11,222 nt of DNA from CAMEON01 sp964427175 (lineage in GTDB: Bacteria > Bacillota > Clostridia > Oscillospirales > CAG-272), in NCBI GenBank assembly GCA_964427175.1, contig CAYRTP010000073.1:1-11222 (forward strand), in the 5' to 3' direction. Each line of letters opens with the position of its first letter. The first letter of the stretch is position 1. Below, in pieces: positions 3,583 through 10,906 of this stretch. The notes under the pieces were generated by a model that was given only the letters and a program-made list of their open reading frames with translations, did not search any database and was not told the DNA's origin. The translations under genes and the position numbers were made by a program.

Positions 3583-5475
3583 TTGAGTGCCAAGACCAAA
3601 AAGTCCCTGAGTCCCGACGAAAAGAAGCCCGAACGGCTCCCCCTTCGCCGTGTTCTGCAAAATAACCTGTTCATTTTAAAAAACATCCGCAAGGCCGCCC
3701 CCGCTTACATTTTTCTCGACGCAGTGCTGGATCTGCTCTGGTGCGTCATCGAGTTCTTCAGCGGCTCATTTCTTTTGAAGGTGGTGGTGGACCACATCGG
3801 AAGCGGCGCGTCGGTGGGAAGCCTGGCCGCCGTCATTGTGGGGATGTTCGTCATCCACGTTACGGTATTCTTCATCCAACAGGCCTTTTGGCAGATCTAC
3901 GCCCCCATCGGCATCCGCAAGCTGTCCCTGGCTATCAAAAAAGCCCTCTACACCCAAATGCGGGCGGTGGAGCTCTCCTGCTACGAGAACCCCGAGTATT
4001 ACGAAAAGTACGTCAAGGCCATGAACGAGGCCGAGGATCGTGCCTTCAAGGTCCTGTGGTCCCTGGAGAACCTGTTCGGCCAGATTTTTTCCCTGGTCGC
4101 CAACAGCCTCCTGCTTTGGAGCATCGACCCCATTCTGATCCTGTTTGCCCTTATTCCCTTCGCCGCGGGCTTCCTCAAAAAACAGCGCAACAAGATATCC
4201 TTCAAGGAAAACGAGGCCGTCCAAAAGCTCTCCTGGCGAACCAATTACATCCAAAGAGGCTTCTACCTCCAGGACTACGCCAAGGAGCTCCGCTTGACGG
4301 ATATGTCCGAAAAGCTGCTCTCCGACCTGGACCAAACCACACGGGAGACCGAGCGCATCAAGCGGAAATTCGGTTTTCGTACCGCCGCCCTGGATTACAC
4401 CTGCCGCATTTCCCACGAGGTGGTCACCATTCTGGGTGCTTGCCTCTACGCCGTCCACGCCACCCTGGTGCGGGGAAGCATCAGCGTGGGAGACTGCATT
4501 GTGGTCCTCAACTCGGTGGGCTCGGTGTCGGGCTACCTGCAGGGACTGGTGACCAACCTGGTCTCCTTCCATGAGCACGCCCTGTACATCCAAAACCTGC
4601 GCTCTTTCCTGGACTATGAGCCCAAGATCCCCGCCAACCCCGAGGGCCTGCGCGCCACGGGTGGAGAGATCGTCGCGGAGCATATCCGATACCGCTACGA
4701 GGGAGCCGAGACCGACGCGCTCACCGACGTGTCTGTGCGGATCGCTCCCGGAGAGAAGATCGCCCTGGTGGGGCAGAATGGATCGGGCAAATCCACCTTC
4801 GTCAAGATCCTCCTCCACCTCTACGAGCCCTCAGAGGGAAGCATCACCCTGGACGGTGTTCCCATGGCGGACTACAGCCTCGCCTCCTGGCGGGACTGCT
4901 TTGAGACCGTTTTTCAGGATTACCGCACCTTTGCCCTGTCAGTGGCCGAGAATATCCTCATGCGCCCCATGCGCACCGATCCCGAGGGGCAGGCCGAGGA
5001 CCGCGCTTTGGTGGAGGCCGCCCTCCGTGCGAGCGGTGCTTACGAGCGGGTCATGAAGATGCCCCACGGCATGGATACCATGCTCACCCGCGAGTTTGAT
5101 GACAAGGGCGAGGTCCTGTCAGGGGGAGAGGCCCAAAAGGTGGCGCTGTCCCGTATTTTTGCGGGGAACAGCCCCGTAGTCATCCTGGACGAGCCCACCT
5201 CGGCCCTGGATCCCGTGGCGGAGTACCGCCTGTTTGAAAACATGATGCAGGCCTGCGCCCAAAGATCCTTGGTGTTCATATCCCATCGCCTGTCCTCTGC
5301 CGTGCTGGCTGACCGTGTCTACCTGTTCGAGGGTGGCCGCATCGTGGAGAGCGGCACCCATAAGGAGCTGATGGAGCGAGGCGGTCACTACGCCGATATG
5401 TTCCGCAAGCAGGCCGAAAGCTACCGTTCGGGTGAGGCGGAAGCCTCCGAAACCCGAGAGGAGGTGAAGGCATGA
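3583..5475 (+). CDS. ABC exporter half-transporter, fused permease and ATPase, subunit 1 (630 aa)
   Basis: Membrane ABC exporter half with an N-terminal six-helix domain (hydrophobic segments spread over about 40-320) and a C-terminal ATPase. It starts at TTG 3583, supported by AAAGGAG seven bases upstream and the absence of any nearby in-frame ATG. ATPase motifs are intact: Walker A GQNGSGKST (397-405), Q-loop Q445, signature LSGGEAQ (512-518), Walker B VVILDE with catalytic E537, D-loop SALD, and switch H568. The signature has E where the consensus has Q, as does its partner. The cytoplasmic 'LSCYENPEYYEKYVKAMNEA' (131-150) matches 'LACYDDPDFYNQFVWAMRES' in the next protein, so the two arose by duplication. 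The charged tail (about 612-630) is unremarkable. Together they probably form a heterodimeric exporter; the substrate (peptide, lipid or drug) cannot be told from sequence. Confidence 0.95.
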   Translation: MSAKTKKSLSPDEKKPERLPLRRVLQNNLFILKNIRKAAPAYIFLDAVLDLLWCVIEFFSGSFLLKVVVDHIGSGASVGSLAAVIVGMFVIHVTVFFIQQAFWQIYAPIGIRKLSLAIKKALYTQMRAVELSCYENPEYYEKYVKAMNEAEDRAFKVLWSLENLFGQIFSLVANSLLLWSIDPILILFALIPFAAGFLKKQRNKISFKENEAVQKLSWRTNYIQRGFYLQDYAKELRLTDMSEKLLSDLDQTTRETERIKRKFGFRTAALDYTCRISHEVVTILGACLYAVHATLVRGSISVGDCIVVLNSVGSVSGYLQGLVTNLVSFHEHALYIQNLRSFLDYEPKIPANPEGLRATGGEIVAEHIRYRYEGAETDALTDVSVRIAPGEKIALVGQNGSGKSTFVKILLHLYEPSEGSITLDGVPMADYSLASWRDCFETVFQDYRTFALSVAENILMRPMRTDPEGQAEDRALVEAALRASGAYERVMKMPHGMDTMLTREFDDKGEVLSGGEAQKVALSRIFAGNSPVVILDEPTSALDPVAEYRLFENMMQACAQRSLVFISHRLSSAVLADRVYLFEGGRIVESGTHKELMERGGHYADMFRKQAESYRSGEAEASETREEVKA

Positions 5476-7424
5476 CCCATTCTCAACCTCAAACAAAGTC
5501 CCCCAAGAAGATCCGCCATGCTCGCCATATCCTGCAATACGATGCCAAGATCCTGGCCAAGGTCTGGAAGCTACTCCCGTCCTATATCGTGTTCTTGGCC
5601 CTGTGGTCCCTTTTGCAGGCGGGCGTGGACACGGTAGCCGTCTATTTCCGCAACGCCATGTTCAATGCCCTGGACGTGTCCGACCATTTCATGGACGTAG
5701 CCGTATTCATTCTGTCCCTGGCGGTGTTCTACCTCATCGTCTATATTCCCGATTACGTGTATTCCCTGATCATCAACCCCATTTTAGAGAACCGCCTGCG
5801 CTACCGTATGCGCGCCGAGCTTTACCGCAAGGCCCAAAGCATGGACCTGGCCTGCTACGACGACCCTGATTTCTACAATCAGTTCGTATGGGCCATGCGG
5901 GAGTCGGATAACCGTGCCATCTCGGTGGTCAAGGCCCTGTGGAACGTGGTCAACCGCATCATATCCGCCACCGCCATTTCGGCCTTGCTCCTGTCCATCA
6001 ACCTGTGGATGGGCCTGCTCATGCTGGTCGGCGTGGGGGTGACCCTGGTGGTGGATTATTTCGGCAATCGGCTCTGGATCAAATGTATGGAGGAATGTAA
6101 CCCCCTGTGGCGCAGGGAGAGCTACATCACCCGCGTGTTCAACCTCTCGGACTACGCCAAGGAAATGCGTACCTCCCGCGTGGGGGACATGATGACCCGT
6201 GACTGCGACGAGACCGCCGACAGACTCACCGAGCTGGATATCCGCTACGGGAAAAAGTTCACGTTGCTCTACGGCGTGGGCTTCAATATTGCCCGATGGG
6301 GCACCTACTATGCCACCATTCTCATCATGGTCTACGAGTTGGCGGCGGGGCGAGTCCTGCTGGGCGGCTTTGCCGCCGCGGTGGCCTCGCTGTGGATGCT
6401 CCAATCCATCATGATGAACCTGGCCGAATCCCTCACCGAGCTCCCCAAGCACGCGCTGTACATCGAAAAATACTTCAAGTTCTTGGAGCATGAGAACCAC
6501 ATGAAGTCGGGAGACGAGCCGGTTCCGGATTTTGAGTCCTTGACCTTTGAGAATGTCAGCTTCGTCTACGAATCGGTGTTCACCGAGGAGGAGACGGCCC
6601 TGGCCGAGGCCATCAAGGTCTTTGAGCAAAAGGAAAAGGGCATCAGCGATTCGGACGAGGATTCTGACACTCCCAAGCCAAAGGACGGCCGTCCCGACGT
6701 TCTCCGTAACGTCAGCTTTACCATTCGGAGGGGAGAGAAGACTGCCATCGTAGGCTACAACGGAGCGGGGAAGACCACTTTGATCAAGTTGATCCTGCGG
6801 CTCTACGATCCCACCGAGGGACGGATCCTCTACAACGGGCGGGATATACGGGAATATGACCTGGAGGCCTACCGCCACCGCATGGGTGCCGTGTTCCAGG
6901 ACTACCGCATCTTCGCGGCCACCCTGGGCGAGAACGTCATGGGCGGCGGCTACGAGCGGACCCCCGAAAATGAGGAAAAGATCCGCAAGGCATTGGATAG
7001 CGCGACCTTCAGCGAGCGTTTGGAACGCCTGGAGGAAGGGCTGGAAACCCCGCTGACCCGAGAGATCGAAAAGGATGGAGTCAATCTCTCGGGCGGTGAG
7101 GCCCAAAAGGTGGCCATCGCGCGGGTCTTCGTCCGCCCCTATGACCTGATTATTATGGATGAGCCCTCCTCTGCCCTGGATCCCGTGGCGGAGTACGAGC
7201 TCAACCACTCGGTGCTGAACGCCGCCGATAGCTGTGACCGCGCCGTGATCTTCATCTCCCACCGCCTCTCCACCACCCGCTTTGCCGACCGCATCCTCCT
7301 CTTTGCGGGGGGAGAATTGGCCGAGCAGGGAAGTCATGAGGAGCTGGTTGCCCAAAACGGCAAGTACGCGGAAATGTTCCGTATGCAGGCCGAGAAATAT
7401 CGGCAGGGAGAGAATATGACCTGA
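5472..7424 (+). CDS. ABC exporter half-transporter, fused permease and ATPase, subunit 2 (650 aa)
   Basis: The partner of the preceding gene. Its ATG overlaps the previous stop as ATGA and is preceded by AGGAGGTGA, indicating translational coupling. The N-terminal membrane domain (about 35-320) has six likely helices. The ATPase carries Walker A GYNGAGKTT (428-436), Q476, signature LSGGEAQK (539-546), Walker B LIIMDE with E564, D-loop SALD and H597. Both ATP sites of the heterodimer therefore look catalytically competent, unlike the many heterodimeric exporters with one degenerate site. A feature missing from subunit 1 is a charged insertion (about 371-408, starting TEEETALAEAIKVFEQKEKG and continuing with an Asp/Ser/Glu-rich run). 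It sits between the A-loop strand 'FENVSFVYE' and 'VLRNVSFTI', next to the nucleotide-binding site. The gene ends just before an intrinsic terminator, closing the operon that starts at 3129 or earlier. Confidence 0.95.
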   Translation: MTHSQPQTKSPKKIRHARHILQYDAKILAKVWKLLPSYIVFLALWSLLQAGVDTVAVYFRNAMFNALDVSDHFMDVAVFILSLAVFYLIVYIPDYVYSLIINPILENRLRYRMRAELYRKAQSMDLACYDDPDFYNQFVWAMRESDNRAISVVKALWNVVNRIISATAISALLLSINLWMGLLMLVGVGVTLVVDYFGNRLWIKCMEECNPLWRRESYITRVFNLSDYAKEMRTSRVGDMMTRDCDETADRLTELDIRYGKKFTLLYGVGFNIARWGTYYATILIMVYELAAGRVLLGGFAAAVASLWMLQSIMMNLAESLTELPKHALYIEKYFKFLEHENHMKSGDEPVPDFESLTFENVSFVYESVFTEEETALAEAIKVFEQKEKGISDSDEDSDTPKPKDGRPDVLRNVSFTIRRGEKTAIVGYNGAGKTTLIKLILRLYDPTEGRILYNGRDIREYDLEAYRHRMGAVFQDYRIFAATLGENVMGGGYERTPENEEKIRKALDSATFSERLERLEEGLETPLTREIEKDGVNLSGGEAQKVAIARVFVRPYDLIIMDEPSSALDPVAEYELNHSVLNAADSCDRAVIFISHRLSTTRFADRILLFAGGELAEQGSHEELVAQNGKYAEMFRMQAEKYRQGENMT

Positions 7425-7429
7425 AAACA

Positions 7430-7462
7430 GGGTGACCCGCAAACCGCGGGCCACCCCTTTTC
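7430..7462 (+). terminator. Intrinsic terminator of the exporter operon
   Basis: GGGTG (7430-7434) pairs with CACCC (7452-7456), and CCCGC (7436-7440) with GCGGG (7446-7450), with one A-C mismatch, the loop AAACC and the T-tract CTTTTC. It begins five bases after the stop of subunit 2. Confidence 0.92.
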
Positions 7463-7688
7463 ACATTCATACGATTCTCTGATAAGAACGTCGCATCCGA
7501 GAATGAGCGTTCGTACATACCAATGGGGCAGGGGCCCCATGGTGATGCTCCCTATGGCTCTTGGTGTCCCCTTGCATCCCTCATAAATCCCTTTTTGAAG
7601 TTTTGGGGATTCTTAAGGGCCTTTTTTAAAAGGCCCTTAAGCCGCCGGAGGCACGCTCCAAGCTTCAAGGTTTACATTGCGATTGGTA
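7463..7688. repeat. Palindrome-rich spacer between convergent operons
   Basis: No gene is supported. Several inverted repeats follow one another: ATTCTC (7474-7479) with GAGAAT (7499-7504); GAACG (7486-7490) with CGTTC (7508-7512); ATGGGGC (7523-7529) with GCCCCAT (7534-7540); AATCCC (7586-7591) with GGGATT (7606-7611); and the long palindrome at 7612-7641. The density suggests a structured intergenic repeat or unusual termination sequences for enolase transcripts entering from the right. Confidence 0.5.
7612..7641. terminator. Long palindrome downstream of enolase; possible terminator or repeat element
   Basis: CTTAAGGGCCTTTT (7612-7625) and AAAAGGCCCTTAAG (7628-7641) are perfectly complementary, with only TT between them. 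It lies 47 bp past the enolase stop and is the best candidate for its terminator, but on that strand only TT follows the GC stem, so a classical U-tract is missing. It could instead be one copy of a dispersed palindromic element. Confidence 0.5.
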
Positions 7689-9005
7689 TTACTCAAACCC
7701 AAAACAACTGTTCCCCAAAGACCCCTCGATCCGCAAAAGGCGATTGTATTTGGCTACCCGATCGGTACGGCAGGGGGCTCCCGACTTGATGAGGGGAGCA
7801 CCCGTGGCCACCGCGATGTCGGCAATGGTGGTGTCCTCGGTCTCCCCCGAACGGTGGGAGAGGATGAAGGAATACCCCGCCTCACGGGCGGTGTGGATTA
7901 CCTCCAAGGTCTCGGACAGGGTGCCGATCTGGTTGGGCTTGATGAGGATGGTGTTGCCCGCCCCCGCTTCGATCCCCTGCTTGAGGCGGGCGGTATTGGT
8001 GACGAATAGATCATCGCCCACCAGCTTGACCCGCGCCCCCAGCCGTGCCGTCAGCTCGGCCCAACCGCTAAAGTCGGACTGGTCCAGCCCGTCCTCGATG
8101 GATAGAATGGGGAAGCGGTCGCAGTACCCCGCCCACTTGTCGATGAGTGCCTCGCGGGTCAGGGTCACGCCCCCCTTGGGCAGGACGTAGACCTCCTGCT
8201 TGCGGTTGCCCGACAGGGCTTTTTCCATGTTGCCCGCTCGGTCGCGGCTCCCCGCGTACCACTCGGAGGCGGCCACGTCCAGGGAGATCTTCACCCGCTC
8301 GGTGTCGTAGCCTGCTCCCTCGATGGCGCGGATCAGATACTCGATGGCCTCCTCGTCCGAGCCCAGGTCGGGAGCAAAGCCCCCCTCGTCTCCCACCGCC
8401 GTGGACAGCCCGTCAGCCTTCAGAAGTCGGCCCAGGGTGTGGTAGATCTCGCTCCCCCATCGCAGGGCTTCGGTGAAGGACCCCGCCCCTACGGGCACGA
8501 TCATGAACTCCTGAATGTCCATATTGTTGGAGGCGTGGGCACCGCCGTTGAGGACGTTCATCATGGGGATGGGCAGACGGTGGGGCTCCACGCCGCCCAG
8601 GTAGCGGTAGAGGGGCATCCGATACCAGTTGGCCGCCGCGCGGGCCGTGGCCAGGGATACCGCCAGCAGGGCGTTGGCCCCCAGCTTGGACTTGTTTTCG
8701 GTGCCGTCCAGGCGGAGCATGGCGCGGTCCACCTCCTCCTGGTCCGAGGCGTTCATCCCCGACAGAGCGGGGGAGAGGATGTCGCAGACGTTGGCCACCG
8801 CCTCACGGACTCCCCTGCCGCCGAAGCGTTTCTTGTCCTCGTCCCGAAGCTCCACCGCCTCGTAGATGCCCGTGGAGGCCCCCGAGGGCACGCTGGCCAC
8901 CCCCACGGTGCCGTCGGTCAGCACCACGGTGGCCTCCACGGTGGGATTGCCGCGGGAGTCCAGAATCTCCCGCCCACAGCATTTCATGATCTGAGGTTTC
9001 GTCAT
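7689..9005 (-). CDS. eno: Enolase (phosphopyruvate hydratase, 438 aa)
   Basis: Cytosolic glycolytic enzyme that interconverts 2-phosphoglycerate and phosphoenolpyruvate, using two Mg2+. The start is ATG 9005 (MTKPQIMKCCGREILDSRGN), with AGG six bases and AAAGG about ten bases upstream; the frame continues upstream, but the resulting residues do not fit the family. All hallmarks are present: the 'REILDSRGNPTVE' opening; the mobile loop SGASTG (41-46); H157 in GGAHASNN; E166 in DIQEF; acid/base E207 in GDEGGF; metal ligands D243, E304 in SIEDGL and an Asp in GDDLF (331-332); catalytic base K356 in ILIKPNQIGT; SHRSGETEDT (383-392); K407; and a final GAPCRTDRVAKYN. The length is normal (about 430), with a short unusual tail NSCFGFE. 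No other glycolytic genes adjoin it, so it appears monocistronic. Confidence 0.98.
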   Translation of the reverse strand: MTKPQIMKCCGREILDSRGNPTVEATVVLTDGTVGVASVPSGASTGIYEAVELRDEDKKRFGGRGVREAVANVCDILSPALSGMNASDQEEVDRAMLRLDGTENKSKLGANALLAVSLATARAAANWYRMPLYRYLGGVEPHRLPIPMMNVLNGGAHASNNMDIQEFMIVPVGAGSFTEALRWGSEIYHTLGRLLKADGLSTAVGDEGGFAPDLGSDEEAIEYLIRAIEGAGYDTERVKISLDVAASEWYAGSRDRAGNMEKALSGNRKQEVYVLPKGGVTLTREALIDKWAGYCDRFPILSIEDGLDQSDFSGWAELTARLGARVKLVGDDLFVTNTARLKQGIEAGAGNTILIKPNQIGTLSETLEVIHTAREAGYSFILSHRSGETEDTTIADIAVATGAPLIKSGAPCRTDRVAKYNRLLRIEGSLGNSCFGFE

Positions 9006-9017
9006 ATTGTACCTGCC

Positions 9018-9049
9018 TTTCCGCGGGAGGAGCCCGCTTGCGTAACGCA
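9018..9049 (-). promoter_or_regulatory. Enolase 5' leader with hairpin and dyad
   Basis: Just upstream of the enolase ribosome binding site, GCGGG (9023-9027) and CCCGC (9033-9037) can pair around AGGAG. Next to it, TGCGT-A-ACGCA (9039-9049) is an odd palindrome. They could tune translation or bind a regulator. I see no convincing sigma-A promoter for enolase in 9050-9140, so its start point is unresolved. Confidence 0.35.
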
Positions 9050-9142
9050 TGGGATTAGTATGGGATGAATTGGGCGGGGGCATACATCAAGGGGGAAAAT
9101 TTGCGGCGGGGAAGGTTTATTCGCGGCAGGTTCATAAATTTG

Positions 9143-9151
9143 TGGTAAAAT
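9143..9151 (+). promoter_or_regulatory. Extended -10 promoter of the first sigma-like gene
   Basis: TGG-TAAAAT (9143-9151) is an extended -10 with no good -35 (GCGGCA at 9123-9128). It aligns base for base, 64 nt before the start codon, with the TGA-TATAAT of the paralog downstream. A GCGGC...GGTTYAT motif occurs twice just upstream, the GCGGC parts at 9103 and 9123, and may be an activator or alternative-sigma site. Confidence 0.55.
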
Positions 9152-9182
9152 ATTTGAAAACTCTGTAACCAAATGCCAAACC

Positions 9183-9213
9183 GCCACACTATATGGATGA
9201 AAGGAGGCGAGGA
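9183..9213 (+). repeat. 31-nt leader, copy 1, shared by the two sigma-like genes
   Basis: These 31 bases are identical to 10875-10905. They include the CACACTATATGGATGAAAGG stretch and the AGGAGG ribosome binding site, and end one base before the start codon. Copy 1 continues with T, copy 2 with A, before ATG. Confidence 0.9.
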
Positions 9214-9214
9214 T

Positions 9215-10765
9215 ATGCAAGAGACCCATGAAACGCGACCCGATCGCATGATCCGGGAGTTTGCCGAGAATTATATGGAAAAGATCTTCTTTTTCTGTCT
9301 GAAAAAGACGGGCAAGCAGACCGAGGCCGAGGACCTGACCCAGGATATTGCCCTGCAAATTCTGACGGCACTGAATAGGGGGCAGAGCCCGACGAATTTT
9401 TCGGCCTGGGTGTGGCAGATCGCCCGCAACCGCTATAGCCTGTGGGCGGAGGAGAAGCATAAACGTAACGAGTCGGTAACCGGTTCCGACATCGGCGACT
9501 ATGAGCTCCCCAACGAGAGCGATAGCGTCCTGGACGACCTGATCCACCGTGAACAGCTCGCCCTGCTCAGGCGGGAGCTGGCCTTCATCAAGCGGGAGTA
9601 TCGGGACATCGTGGTGGCCTACTACATCGAAAACAAGAGCGTGCGGGACATTGCAGGCTCCCTGTCCCTTTCGGAAACCGCGGTCAAGCAGAGGCTTCAC
9701 CGCGCGAGAAAAATTTTGAAAGAAGGTATGGATATGGCAAGAGAGTTCGGAGTGAGAAGCTATAAGCCGGAGCAGATCGGCTTTGATCAGAATGGTCGGG
9801 ATGGAAAGAAGGGTCAGCCCTGGTCGATCCTCACGCATTTGCTGTATAAGAATATTTTCCTGACAGCGTATGAAAATCCTCAAACAGCGGAGAATCTGTC
9901 CCTTGAATTGGGGATCGCCCTGCCTTATATGGAGGACGAGCTGGAGTTTTTGGTAAGAGAGCAGTTCCTTCGCAAGGAGGGAGATCGCTACTTGACCGAT
10001 TTCCGCATCGTCAGCAGGGAAGAGCAGAGAGTCGAGTTTGAAAGAAATCAGCGAGTGCAGGAACCCCTGGCCGAGAAGATCTGCGAAATGATCGATATCT
10101 ACGTCAAGGAGGACGGGGCAAAGGTCAATGATTATTTTATCGGATATGAGAACGCGAAATGGGCTCTGCTGGTTCACACCTATGATTGTCTGGAAGCCGG
10201 AGCCCATGAAAGAATCGGAGACCACAAGTGGGATCTTGAGTATCCTGAACGTCCCGACGACGGCTCCTGGATCGTGACGGGCTACGAGATCTGTGATTTT
10301 GACGCACCCGATTTCGTCGGCCAGCACGGGTATCTTTTATACAAGAACGAAAAAGTGACCTGTGACGTGGATTTCGGACAGTATAAATTTGGCTATCGCT
10401 GTTTGTGCGATATGACCCCCATGCATCTGAATTGGCAGGAAACCTATAACTTGTGGCTGGTCTGCACGGATCAGCGCGACAAGGCCGAGCAGTTCTACGT
10501 GGATAAGCTCCTGGAATACGGCTACCTCAAAGAGGAAAACGGGACCGTCCTCCCCAACCTGGTCATCTTCGACAGAGCCGCGGCGGGCTCGGACAACCCC
10601 GAGCTGAAGACCAAGCTGACCGCGTTGCGCGATGTGATCTACGACCTGTTTGCGGAGGCTCCCGGCATGGAGCGGGGCTACGTCGTGGAGCAGGCCCTGC
10701 AAAACGGGTGGCTGACCTACGATGAGAATACCATCAAGTCCGTCGGAGCGTTCATTTATAAGTAA
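9215..10765 (+). CDS. ECF-type sigma factor with a large C-terminal extension (516 aa)
   Basis: Predicted RNA polymerase sigma-70 family protein. The start is ATG 9215, with AAGGAGG seven bases upstream; an ATG at 9173 lies upstream of that site and is unlikely. Sigma region 2 spans about 17-84: 'AEDLTQDIALQILTAL' (38-53) and 'FSAWVWQIARNRYSLW' (62-77), the latter the -10 recognition helix. Sigma region 4 spans about 113-172, with 'REYRDIVVAYYIENKSVRDI' and the helix-turn-helix 'SLSLSETAVKQRLHRARKIL' (149-168). Typical ECF factors end here, near 170-190 aa. This one continues for about 340 residues: a possible winged helix (about 203-270, 'NPQTAENLSLELGIALPYME...FLVREQFLRKEG') and a segment I do not recognise (about 275-516) with 'WIVTGYEICDFDAPDFVGQH' and six cysteines spread through the extension. 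The extension may sense a signal in place of a separate anti-sigma factor, none being visible. Confidence 0.85.
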   Translation: MQETHETRPDRMIREFAENYMEKIFFFCLKKTGKQTEAEDLTQDIALQILTALNRGQSPTNFSAWVWQIARNRYSLWAEEKHKRNESVTGSDIGDYELPNESDSVLDDLIHREQLALLRRELAFIKREYRDIVVAYYIENKSVRDIAGSLSLSETAVKQRLHRARKILKEGMDMAREFGVRSYKPEQIGFDQNGRDGKKGQPWSILTHLLYKNIFLTAYENPQTAENLSLELGIALPYMEDELEFLVREQFLRKEGDRYLTDFRIVSREEQRVEFERNQRVQEPLAEKICEMIDIYVKEDGAKVNDYFIGYENAKWALLVHTYDCLEAGAHERIGDHKWDLEYPERPDDGSWIVTGYEICDFDAPDFVGQHGYLLYKNEKVTCDVDFGQYKFGYRCLCDMTPMHLNWQETYNLWLVCTDQRDKAEQFYVDKLLEYGYLKEENGTVLPNLVIFDRAAAGSDNPELKTKLTALRDVIYDLFAEAPGMERGYVVEQALQNGWLTYDENTIKSVGAFIYK

Positions 10766-10771
10766 TCAATC

Positions 10772-10809
10772 AACCGCCGAGAGCCCCGCAAGGCCGCCCT
10801 CGGCGGTTT
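10772..10809 (+). terminator. Intrinsic terminator of the first sigma-like gene
   Basis: AACCGCCGAG (10772-10781) pairs perfectly with CTCGGCGGTT (10799-10808) around a 17-base loop and is followed by a short T run. It begins six bases after the stop codon and separates the two paralogs into independent units. Confidence 0.85.
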
Positions 10810-10814
10810 CCCTA

Positions 10815-10843
10815 TAGACAAATGCAAAAAAATATGATATAAT
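10815..10843 (+). promoter_or_regulatory. Promoter of the second sigma-like gene
   Basis: TAGACA (10815-10820), a 17-bp spacer, and TATAAT (10838-10843) with TGA before it (extended -10). It looks stronger than the promoter of copy 1 and lies the same 64 nt from its start codon. Confidence 0.8.
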
Positions 10844-10874
10844 TTTATAAATCAATGCACCCAAATTCAAAAAT

Positions 10875-10905
10875 GCCACACTATATGGATGAAAGGAGGC
10901 GAGGA
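10875..10905 (+). repeat. 31-nt leader, copy 2, shared by the two sigma-like genes
   Basis: Identical to 9183-9213 and includes the ribosome binding site AAAGGAGG. It ends one base before the ATG at 10907. Confidence 0.9.
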
Positions 10906-10906
10906 A

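Noticed and set aside
3766..4818. Minus-strand frame of 350 codons antisense to exporter subunit 1
   Set aside because: Same cause: it lies wholly within a gene with intact ABC motifs and lacks its own start signals.
5784..7454. Long minus-strand frame of 556 codons antisense to exporter subunit 2
   Set aside because: It is a shadow caused by GC-biased third positions of the real gene; it has no coherent domain, and the plus strand carries all ABC motifs.
9173..9214. Earlier ATG start for the first sigma-like gene
   Set aside because: The strong ribosome binding site at 9201-9207 lies inside this extension, directly before ATG 9215, and the paralog has the same arrangement at 10907.
9002..10327. 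Minus-strand frame of 441 codons antisense to the sigma-like gene
   Set aside because: It overlaps the sigma-2 and sigma-4 coding region and the enolase start, with no recognisable product.
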